Positions 20,742 through 32,100 of a DNA stretch of 64,000 nt are shown here, piece by piece. A model generated the notes under the pieces. The model did not search any database and was not told the DNA's origin. It saw only the letters and a program-made list of their open reading frames with translations. Position numbers and translations under genes: made by a program. Origin of the DNA: Capitulum mitella (Eukaryota > Arthropoda > Thecostraca > Pollicipedomorpha > Pollicipedidae); NCBI GenBank assembly GCA_030062745.1, contig CP099849.1, forward strand, positions 26,152,144 to 26,216,143, read 5' to 3'. Each line of letters starts with the position of its first letter. Position 1 is the first letter of the stretch.

Positions 20742-21954
20742 TTCAACCCGCGCACCACCGTCGGTCGGTTTCGAACATGGCGACTGGGGGGGGGCAGTTG
20801 GCCGCCCCCCCTCTAACTCGCGAACGATTGGTCGCACGGTAAAAATAAGCACACCGTTGGAAAGCTTGTGACGAGTAGAGCTCGAAACTGATCTTATTTT
20901 TAGTTCTAGATGATATGTAAGCAACTTACGCTCTATATATGTTTTCTCATAGCCGACTGCATGAGACCGAGAAATGGCCTGAATCTCAAGAGCTGTGACT
21001 AATAACGCATAGGTAAAGGCACCAGCGCACAAGTAAAGGTCCGCAGATGCCGACACACGTCTAATTTCCCCAGATTTGTTCAATACATACGCCGAAACGT
21101 TGAGTTAAAGACGCGGCAATTCTCCCGCCAGCTGTCGGTGTGCGCCGCTGCCGTATGCAGTACCAAATTGACGGGAACTAATTTTAGCGTTCCTTTATTC
21201 TCGCAAAAAAGACGATCTATGTAAATTTTATTGATCTTAGTGATTCTTATGATGGTTTTTCATGCTTAAATTTTGGAAAAATTCATTAGTTACCAATTTA
21301 CACAATTGGCGGAGCTTTATTCACGAGAGCCTGCTTATTTCCAAAATATGCTACTTTTTCAAACTTTTTGAGGTTGCTGGTATTACTTACGTCTGTGCAA
21401 GCTAGTTCTGCCATTTTCTACCCATTCTGAGTAATTCATGGTCGATGTTGACGGTAGTACATTTTGGCTCACTACAGCTATTCGTGACCTGGCCTCAGGT
21501 CAATAGCTGGAAATCATTGACACTTTGCCCAATGACGCTGACTATATGTCTGCTTCACTCCACACTAAAAATATTACGAAATATTCCGTCAATTTCCGAG
21601 AAAAAGACATGTCTTAAAAATGGGCTTCACTTTTGGTCAATGACCCGGAAAATTCCGAAAAATCTGAGATAGCAGATTTTATTTCATCTATCACGATCAC
21701 TAATCCCTGAAAGTATTATTGAGATATCTTGTTTTGCGAAAAAGAGGGCGCTAAACTTTTTTTGGCATAGGTCTGTTTAACCTGACCTAGGTCAGGCACC
21801 TGACCTGACCTGAGGTCAAAATTTTGACACGAGATGTAAAACTGATGAAGCAAAAGGTACACGAAGTTTTGTGACTCTGTGTGTTCGTTGTCTCGCAATC
21901 CCAGAAAAACCTCAGGGGGGGACAGTTAACTGCCCCCCGTCGGGGACGGGTTAA
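20742..21954. mobile_element. TTAA-bounded non-autonomous DNA element, copy 1 (piggyBac-like)
   Basis: A 1.2-kb unit nearly identical in order to the copy at 27750-28978. It begins (TTC)AACCCGCGCACCACCG and ends GTCGGGGACGGGTTAA. Near each end is a short G-run/C-run palindrome around CAGTT(G/A)ACTG or a close variant. The interior is AT-rich with GACCTGACCTGAGGTCA motifs near the right end. No transposase frame is present. The TTAA target and CCC/GGG termini point to piggyBac mobilisation by inference. It lies between TOMM7 and the AP-1 sigma 3' end. Confidence 0.75.
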
Positions 21955-22185
21955 AGCTGCTTCCGATGCGGCAATCGCCACTGAAGTACCAGCGATACAT
22001 GTGCTCACATCTCGCTTTCCCATTCTGCTTTCCCGGCACGCGTTCTTTTTTATTTCGCGTCAGGTACGTGCCTGCGTTCTTGTCTTCCGTTTATGCCACC
22101 TGCAGCCTCTTCGGCGAGTTAACACGAACTAAACGACGGCGCGGCCATCGCCACATCGGCCGATCCGATAGCCGCACCTTCGTCG

Positions 22186-22700
22186 TTGCCGTCATTCGTT
22201 CCAGAACGTGACGTATCACAACTGCTCCAGCTACAGGGTCGCCCGATCAGGGTGGAGCTTTGGGAGCCCTCACGGCCCGCGAAACGCCGCGAACTTCGGT
22301 CGCAGTATGCGCAGAGGGCGACTGCGGTGTTTGACCCGTCTCACTGCAGAAAAAAACTGACCACAATCCTGGCTTCGCCCATACCACAGGGCGTGCGTGA
22401 TCAGTGCGGCGCGGATGCTGCGCTTCGCGTCGAACGGCATCGACAAATCGTGAGATTCGGGAGATCCTCAGGTTGCAGCGATTGCTGAAAGACCTGTACA
22501 ATGCAACGGACGGCCCACGTTGTTCGTTCCCACTTCCCACGGCCGTGTGCGCACTGCGCGAGCTTCCGTTCCCGACCTGTGTTAGTAAAGTACTGCTCGC
22601 TTTGTTAACATGTGATACCGTCGACGACAATGCGCTTCACCGAATGCTCCGACCCAGCGCGCTGCGGCCTCAGTCACGACCACTGACGCCTAGAAACTAA
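22186..22700 (+). other. Unassigned GC-rich, coding-like stretch
   Basis: Two overlapping plus-strand frames (22186-22488 and 22404-22700) have codon-like composition within an AT-rich surrounding, including SQLLQLQGRPIRVELWEPS and LQRLLKDLYNATDG. I recognise no family. It could be part of an unannotated gene, a processed remnant or chance. It sits just downstream of the AP-1 sigma polyadenylation signal. Confidence 0.25.
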
Positions 22701-22715
22701 CCATACAAAACACGT

Positions 22716-22721
22716 TTTATT
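22716..22721 (-). terminator. Polyadenylation signal AATAAA for AP-1 sigma
   Basis: The minus strand reads AATAAA about 440 nt after the AP-1 sigma stop at 23164. It is the first canonical hexamer I found downstream of that stop. Confidence 0.5.
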
Positions 22722-23163
22722 TGACTGTTCATTCGACAAATTTCTACCCAGGTATTCGTTCACCAGACTTCAGAAAAAAAGAAACAAACAAAAAACAGAC
22801 AAGGGGACCCGGTTGTCAAAATCGACTGTTTTACATTTAATCAAGTCTACGTGCACGGATGCGTCTGCTATCACACACCTCTCCCGCAGATTGGACTTTC
22901 CAGCACCAAGGGCCAGACAGCACGGCGCCCGGCAAATCAGCACAGAGACTGTCTTTTAACGCACCTACAACCCTAGCTCACAATGGCACCCAACAGAGCA
23001 GAACAACGAACACACAGCAACACACGCAACTGCGCGTCGAGGGGAATGGACATACGAGAAAACCAGAACAATCGGCCCCGTCCGGGCGTGGCCGGGCCGG
23101 GCGGTGGCGCCGGCAGCCCGTCCGTCCCGGCCCGCGCCTCGGCGGTCCGGCCGCGCGTCTCCG

Positions 23164-26100
23164 CTAGCCCAGGCCGTGGTCATCAAAGAACCCCTGAGGC
23201 GTCTCCTCCTGCAGGAACAGGTCAGAGGTCAGGTGTCGGGGCAGGCGGCGCCCCCGCCCGCCGGGGCCCGGCTGGAGCGGGGGCCCCAGGTCCCGCCACA
23301 GCGCCCCCGGAGATCGGGCTGTTCAGCTGGCCGCTTCTGCTTTATTAATCGTAGCTACGAGAGACAAAGAAAGCGGTTCGTCATGCTTCACTTGGCGTCT
23401 CGGCCAAATGGTGAGTTGAATACAATCGGGTCGGTGCACGGTTTTATTCTGATTCACATTGTTACACGTCATGCATTTGAAGCGGCGACAAGCTTTATGA
23501 CTACAAGAATCACTTGGCGACAGGTGTTCTATGTTTCGCAAGCTTTTTCAAGCATTCGTTCTTTGCAAAAAATAAAAATAAATAAAAACGCATGCAAAAT
23601 CGTTTGTAATGGTAAGTCCATAAACGTCATCGAACCTCATGTGAGATTAGCCAGGTTTAAGTTCGCATACGGCTCTCCCGTAGCTACGACCATGCATTTC
23701 AAAACAGCATATGACGACGAGCCAGCCATGAATTATTCCAAAAGCCAATGGAATTAGTAGCAGCGACTATCAACGAATACAAAACCTCTATAGTATGGGA
23801 GCAGTGCGTCGAAAAACAGCGAAGATAACGTGCGTAGCGAAGTGAGCCCAGGCCGTGCGGAAGCCACGCCATGAAAACGTGCGCTCATCGAGAACGACCC
23901 AGGCGCCTAAAGGATTCCTAGGTCGTTCAAAATGTAATCCGCAGCATCGTCCTATGGGGAGCAGTGGCGGCAATGAGTACAACGTTATGAAGCACATCCC
24001 CGCTCTATATGGCGGTTGATATTCTCGGAAGTCTTAAAATGGGTTAACTGCAAATCTGTATTCAACCACGCCGCCGACTGCCATCGAGAATGTAAAAGAA
24101 GACCAAGCGAAGCACGAACTATTTTCAAGGTTTTCGGTAAAACACCAAAAGAAATTGCTTTCCGGGTTACATCAACCCACTTACGAACACGCAAAAGGAA
24201 TTAGGACCGAAAGATACGACTTTTGTTCGTCCGCAAAAAATACAACTTGCCATAGTCCGACACGGAGCATGAGAGGACAGCCACTAAAAACAAAAGCGAA
24301 GCAGAAAGAGCTTCTAGCAGAGAGCTTGTCCCCGACGACCCTACAACCCTGTGGATGTAGTATGCGTGCTGATAACGCCTAAGACGAAGCCCAAAGGAAG
24401 CCCCCAAAGAGCCACAAAGGGGATCTCCGCGGCCACGTGTGGCCGGCCAGACGACGGCAGTGGGCGGGAGGAGGGGCAGGGCTACCGACCACGGAGGGCA
24501 CTCGGCCGAAGGAGGCAGCACCTCCGGCGTCCGTGCGCTCCAAGCCCCAGGCCACGTGACATAGCAAACGGGGACGAGACGATCCCCTCCGGGCGGCAAC
24601 AGACGATCGTGCGAGCGGCCGAACCGGCCGCAGAGCGACACTCACACGGTATGCGACGACTAAACGCGGGAGACTCAGCAAAGCTCCTCTGACGGCCGGG
24701 GCACGGACAGAGAGAGAACCACAGATCAGCCGCGGGCGACTACGGGCGGGCAGACGGACGCGCGCCGCGCGCAGGCTAACGCGGCGACCTGGGCGGCAGG
24801 ACGTCCGCGGGCCGGCGCACCAACAACACAGCCGGTCAAAGCGCGCGCGACGTTCGCGGGGTCGGACAGAGGGTTCATCACCCAACCGAGCAGGCGCCGA
24901 ACAGGAGCAGTCGCGAGGTCGAGCAGGCACCGAACAGGAGCAGTCGCGAGGCCGAGCAGGCGCCGAACAGGAGCAGTCGCGAGGTCGCCAGCCCCGAAGC
25001 GGGTCACAACGAGCCAACGCCATGCCACAGTCCTCGTATGCAAACATCCACTCACGAGGGCCCGCGCACGCCCGGACAAAAACACGGCAGGCTGACGGCG
25101 CCCTGCGAGGGCTCACTACAGAGTCTGCCGGACCGCGCTAGGGGCGCCGGCGGCATGCGTGACGGAGTCCGAGCCGCCGGAGGACGCGCCGGGCCGGGAC
25201 GCCGGCGCGGGCGCGGCGTTCGCGGCGCCGGGCGCCCCCGGCGGCGGTCGGCCGCGTCCGACCACAGACAGCCGGGGGCCGGCGCCGCTCTAGGTACGAC
25301 ACCGAAAGTCCAGTGCAGACAGGTGATGTTAAATAACGATACCTAGGTCAACCCGACCGATTTCAGGGCGTCCTCAAGGACCTCATCCTAGAAACATAGA
25401 GAGGGACGTATGAGGGCGCCGTCTGGGACCCGCCACTGGGACGACGGCGGCGTGACCGAGGCGTGGCTAGACGACCACCGAGGCTCTGCATTCACACCTG
25501 ACGGGACCGCCGGCGGTGAGATCTAGGAGCTGCTTTTGGACTAACGGTCGACGGAACCCGCAGGCTCGTCTAAAGCACGCGCTGCACACCAACCTGTATT
25601 TACATTGTACTTCGGCAATAACTGAATTCCGGCCGCTTGATTTCGCGGGCTGCTGTCAACAGACCCAACGTCTGATTTGTCACTGGCACGCAGGGGAAGC
25701 CAGCCTAGACTCTGGTGATTACTGCAGGTCGTGGCTATCGTTCCCGGCTGGTCTCACCGGGCCCAACAGGCCTGGGGGCCGCCACCGGCGGCCGCCGACC
25801 AGGTACCTCGCCCGCCCCTGACCGCGCCCCCGACCAGTGCGCGGTCGCGCGGCGGCGGCGGTACCACGGACTACTCTACGCCGCGTGACACGGCTCGAGT
25901 GCGGCTGTGCCGCTCGACACGGGACACCAGCGGACGGCACCACGGCACACGGGCCGGCCCACCGCACGGCGTGCAGCGTGCGACTCTGGCGGCACTGCGC
26001 GGACATTGGTGTCATCTACCGGACCGGCGCGCACTCGTCAACGATCAAAATCGTCAGGACAAGCCAACTCGGGACTTGAAAGACAACGGTCTGCGGATGC

Positions 26101-29100
26101 GTCGGCTCGGCGTCGGCCGCTTCGTCCCAGTCGTGCTCAGCCAATGTCCCAGGTTACCCTGTTCTCCCGGTGTCACTAATGTGCCATTCAGACAAGAATC
26201 CTCAGTCGCATAGCTTTGAAACGATCAGCTCAGGTCAAAGGATCTCTCGCCGACATCGAGCAAAGCCACATCCGTACGCTGGACTCATGCAAAAACAAGG
26301 AGAGGAATCCGTGAAACGAACAAGGGGAAGCAACAAAATATTCGATCATGCTCAACTACTTTCGCTATGCTGACCAACACAGGCAATAGACTATACTGTT
26401 GGTAAATGGAAAGCCATTAAATGTCCAAGTAATGTACGGCATGGTTATATTTAACTGCTGCTAAGATCAATTTGTAAAAAAAACTAACATGATTGATCGG
26501 TGAATCGCACGAGACAACGCGAGACGAAAGACGAGATGAAACACTTAGAAAAAAAGAGAAAAATTGTTCTGAAAATTTGGTCATCAAAATGGCAATCTTG
26601 TTGCTGCCACTTTCAATGTGTCACTGGCAGCAAAACCATGGTTTGTTCATCATTTTGTTCACGTTCACAACAAAACCTCAAATTTCACACCAACAAAAAC
26701 AACGAAAACGACCGACACGATGCGACACACGAAAGCACACACCGCAACACACTTTTCTCGCTACCTTCACCCTGGTTCGAAACAACAACAAACAAGCCAA
26801 AACAGGCAAGACGCAAAAAACCACCGTCCAAAACCACCAAAAACCGCAAGCCTCGGGGACAACGCAACAAAAGCCACAGCGATCGAGACGAGGGCGGGAG
26901 ACTCAGCACCGCTTCAGCCGCCAGCAGCCGCCAGTCGAGCTTCGCCGGAGGCCGGTCTCGGCCGCCGGCCGGGGACAGGCGGTCGGAGATCGACACCAAG
27001 CGGGCCGTGCGGGAGGAGCGGGCGCCGCCCGGCCGCGGACAGGCGGCAGACTCCATGCTCAGCCGGCGGCGGCGCGAGCCAAGCGCTACAGCTCGTACGG
27101 CACGGCGTCGTTACTAACCTCCTGTAGCAAGTCCTGGGCGGTGATCGCCTTCAGGACGTTCTTCTTGCTCGTCTCCTGGATCTCGCCGCCGAGCAGCAGC
27201 TCGTCCAGCATGAAGAAGGCCTTCTCGAAGTTGAAGATGATGTCCAGCTCGCACACCTGGGCGGGGTCACGCTGTCAGGCCGACGCTCACGCTCAGCATG
27301 GCAGCTGTTCACAATGAAGAAACGTACCACGCGAAGACAAGACCTTTAGCTCTCACAATGCTCAACCATGCACAGGCAGTGCGCCATACACAAACCATAC
27401 CAAACGCTGATGTGAATGTGTAATGGTATTTTTATTCGGTAGGGGGTGATCTAAACGTTTCGGAGTTTACGTGAGTACCGGGATTTTATCTTAAAAGAAA
27501 CCCAAATAAATCGGCACAACGTGAGATGACTTCGTCAGTGGGATCAGTGACTAGCTAACATAAATAGGCCCCAGTTATAAACATTAGCATGCAAATGACA
27601 GTAAGTGCATATCAATATCAAGGTCAACTGATGGGGAAACATTTAAAAGACAAATGTTTAGATATGGAATAAAGTACACGCACATGCACACACAGAACAA
27701 GGACCACAAAAATCAATTCAATAATGCTGATGCAAATGACATGTGCATATTAACCCGCGCACGACCGTCGGTCCGTCCCGAACACCGGCGACTGGGGGGG
27801 GGGGGGCAGTTGACTGCCCCCCCTCTAACTCAGGAACGGTTGGTCGCACGATAAAAATAAGCGTACCGTTGGAAAGCCCGTCACGAGTAAAGCTCGAAAC
27901 TGGTGCCATTTTTAGTTTTAGATAATATGTAAGCCAATTTACGCCCTATATATGTTTTCTCATAGCCGACTGCATGAGACCGAGAAATGGCCTGAATCTC
28001 AAGGGCTGTGACTAATAACGCATAGGTAAAGGCACCAGCGCACAAGTAAATGTCCGCGGATGCCGATACACGTCTAATTTCCTCAGATTTGTTCAATATA
28101 TACGACGAAACGTTGAGTTAAAGACACCCTAATTCTCCCGTCAGGCGTCACTGTGCGCCGCTGCCGTATGCGGTACTAAGTTGACGGGAACTAATTTTAG
28201 CGTTCCTTTATTTTCGCGAAAAAAGACAATCTATGTAAATTTTATTGATCTTTGTGGTTCTTGTGATGGTTTCTCATGCTTAAATTTTGGAAAAATTGAT
28301 TAGTTGCCAATCTACAAAGTTGGCGGAGCTTTATTCGCGAGAGCCTGTTTATTTCCAAAATATGCTACTTTTTCAAACTTTTTTTAGGTTCCTGGTATTA
28401 CTTACGTCTGTGCAAGCTAGTTCTGCCATTTTCTACCCATTCTGAGTAATTCATCGTCGATTTTGACGGTGGTACATTTTGGCTCACTTCAGTTATTCGT
28501 GACCTGACCTCAGGTCAATGGCTGGAAGTCACTGATACTTTGCCCAATGACGGCAACTAGATGTCTGCTTCACTCCATACTAAAAATGTGATGAAATATT
28601 CCGTCAATTTCAGAAAAAACGGGGATATGTCTTAAAAATGGGCTTGACCTTAGGTCAATGACTCGGAAAATTCCGAAAAATCCGAGATAGCAGATTTGTT
28701 GCATCTATCACGATCACTAATCCCTGAAAGTATTATTGAGATATCTTGTTTTGCGAAAAAGTTAGAGGGCGCTAAACTTTTTCTGACATAGGTCTGTTTG
28801 ACCTGGTCTAGGTCAGGCACCTGACCTGACCTGAGGTCAAAATTTTGACACGAGATGTAAAATTGATGAAGCAAAAGGTACACAAAGTTTTGTGACTCTG
28901 TGTTTGTTGGTTCTCTCGCAATCCCAGAAAAACCTCAGGGGGGGCAGTCAATTGCCCCCCCAGTCGGGGACGGGTTAATATGGAAGTTTTTATGGAAAAA
29001 AACATTTCAAGAACAGAACGTTCAGGTGGTGAATATGTCATCTGCATACACACACAAAGACAAATGTTCAGAACAAGAAAACCAATGAAAGTGCCTGCCA

Positions 29101-32100
29101 GCACCACATATTTTACGATTTTAAAGCAAACTCCCGAATGGGGTTGATGGAAACCCCACATTCCATATAAATCCCCGACTTCTCCTTGATTTCTGTCGCC
29201 TCTTGATGACTCGTCTACGTCACGTCTGCGTAGACGGTACACCAAAGGTGCGGAATGCCATGTAATGGGTGTCAACAGCCGACAAAACGTCCCGTTCCGG
29301 CCCACTCTCCTCTCCACAGACCGACTGAGCTCTGCTTAGCTCGGTGAGCAGCGCCTCAGCGGTCGGCCGCGCTCCTACCGAGCCGAAGTACTTGTCCAGC
29401 AGCTCCACGTAGCGGTGGATGATCTCCAGCGTCAGCAGCTCGTTGTCGTCGCTGTCGATGGCGCAGCAAAAGTACAGCGACGCGTACCTGCCAGAGAAGC
29501 CGAACCACGTCACCGCCTTTCCAATAAAAAGTATGTGCAAATATGCTCCTTCCATATCCTACCCTTGCAAACCAGAAACACATCCTACTGGTTGCACATT
29601 TGCACAATGGGAGAAGCATCACCTCATATCAGGAAAACCCATCTTAAGCAAAGCACTGCAGAAATAATTTTAAAGAAAAACCTTGGAAAAGCAATATCAT
29701 GCATTTCCAATTCCAAATATTTCAATTTTTATATCTGGCGAACACAGTTTACACTGTATCTACCACTTGCATGCCCTCTCTTCAGAAAATAACACCAAAA
29801 TGAACAATGATTTAATATGTGGTCAAATGAGCTCTTGTGGGATATTCCCCTATGACATAACAAACTGCTGTCTTTGAATAAGTCCATACTCCAGGCAGAT
29901 CCAGACCACATGCTTAAAGAAGGGGCCAAATCTCCACCTATGTGGCCTAACCTACCCCAAATGTCAATTTCTCCCCAGAATTTGACTACTGTTTTACACT
30001 ACTTTCCCAAATTAACAAAAATGGTCCCAAAAATGTCTCAGAAACAAAAAAACTTTCCATCCCAAAAGAGGGACCAAAAGATGTGTTGCACCCTCCAATG
30101 AAAGGGAGAACATGACCCCATAGCCCCCTCCCCTGTCCTGGAAATACTAGTCATCAGTACACAGATAAAGGCTATATCATCATGCCCCATACACAATGTT
30201 CTGTCTGGGGTAACAATGGGCCACTCGTCTTACCTTTTGTAAACAATCTTCAAATCTTTCCACTCCAAAAAGCTGCACATCTTAGCTTTCCTTGAAAGAA
30301 CTGTGGCTATGAGTTCACGAGTTGTTTTCTTCTTTTGTTTTTCTGGGTATGCACAATACCATTTTTGCAAACGTAGCTTGCCTTGGCGGCTGAAGAGCAG
30401 CATAAAGTGCATCTGCAGAACAAACATTAGCAGAATGACAATGGGTTCACTTTTTCTAACCCAATTATCCAAATGAGCCTGCATACTCCACCTCAGATAA
30501 TGCGCACACCAGGGCTCATAACTGTATGATGGTTATGATAACAATGGTAGTGATGGTGTTGGGGATGATGATGACTATGAGATGGTAATGATGTTGGTGA
30601 CAGGAGTAGTGACCATGATGATCATGATTTGATTATGATCATGATGAACAATTGTGAGTGATGATGAATGATGATAATGATGATGATAGTGATGATGATG
30701 ACAATGATCATGACTATGACAACCATGATGATTCAAGGCAGTGATTCTGCCATGCCACACCTTGATTCCTCATTTGGACACTACCATGATCGGTACATGA
30801 GTTGAAAAGCATTGGTTCCCAATCCTGCTAAGACTGGCTCAAATCACTTTGGCACATGATACTTGGCCAGCAGGTCATCCGGTAACTTGCTGGTAAAGGA
30901 CCATATTGCATACTGCACTGTCATGTGACATCTTTGGCAACATATGCTTTGTCCACAAAAAAACAGCCAGCATGAAACTGTGTAATTGGATGAAGTTCAG
31001 CAGATGTGCAATAAGCTCTGCTCATCATAGATGTAATGACCAAATTTGCAGATATAGCTAAACTTTAAAGCCATCAACATGTCCAAACAAGGTCCCAGTG
31101 TCCCATGACAAAAGCCAACTACTTCCCAACACAAATCTCAGTAAAATGGTTTTTCTTCAGTTTTGGTTGGTTGGTTATTCAGGCTTAGGGGCACACCGAC
31201 TGCGGGGTCATACAGCGCCCACAACTTCTTTAAGTAGCTCCATTGACAAGAGTCACGACGATTAACATAGTCCAACGGCATAATATAGCACAATTATGTC
31301 AAGACAAAAAAGTTGCCTACAACAGCATACACAAAATAAAACACATGTGACTAGTAGCATGAAAACACTGCAGAAAAACCAACATCCAATAAAAACCAGA
31401 ACAACTGTCCCGTCTCTATAAAACGAGACTCATCACCCAGCAAATCCAGCAAAGTGCCAGGTGTCCCACTGTGCCCAAAGTGCTGCAAATGCTCTGAAAT
31501 CAAACCATTACATGTGATCAGCACATGGTGCACAGTGAGGGGCTCACTGCAGCAGGGGCACATCCCTTTCTCTTTGCCCTTCAACAGATGGTGATGCATT
31601 CATTTTAGATAGATTTCATTTTAGATTCTTTCTTCATTTTAGAATGTTATTATGCAGTAACTGAATCACAAGTATTTGCATGCAAACCACTGATTTTTAT
31701 GCCATTTATGCTGTTTTCACTGCTTGGTGAAAATCTGATGCATGGCCTAATATTCTAACCTGCCCCTTGCCAAAAGTACATTCCTGACATTTTTCTTTAC
31801 TGAAAACTTATATGTCACTGATAAAACATTGCTATCATTCAGGGTTTTCCACACACAGGATACTACATGGGAGAGGCTGAATACCAGAATTAGGAGTTTG
31901 TTTTGTTCACGGCACAGGAGTGCAATTTTCATTTTACAGTACAAATTTTTTGCATAGAGCCATGCTGGTATACGGTGACATTCTTGGTGCAATTCAGCTA
32001 GGTCTTCATGCAGGCTTTTTACTGAATGGAGAGGGTCATTTGCTTATAGTTAGAACTTTGTAACATGGTTATAATGTAGCTTTCTGATGGGGATGCAAAA

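Noticed and set aside
20649-21083. A conserved small protein ([14 protein letters not shown]...) encoded in both 1.2-kb elements
   Set aside because: The frame is shared only because the two DNA copies are alike. It ends differently in each and has no known domain.
24379-25116. A 245-residue minus-strand frame
   Set aside because: It includes the 33-bp repeat and GC-rich DNA and shows no family resemblance.
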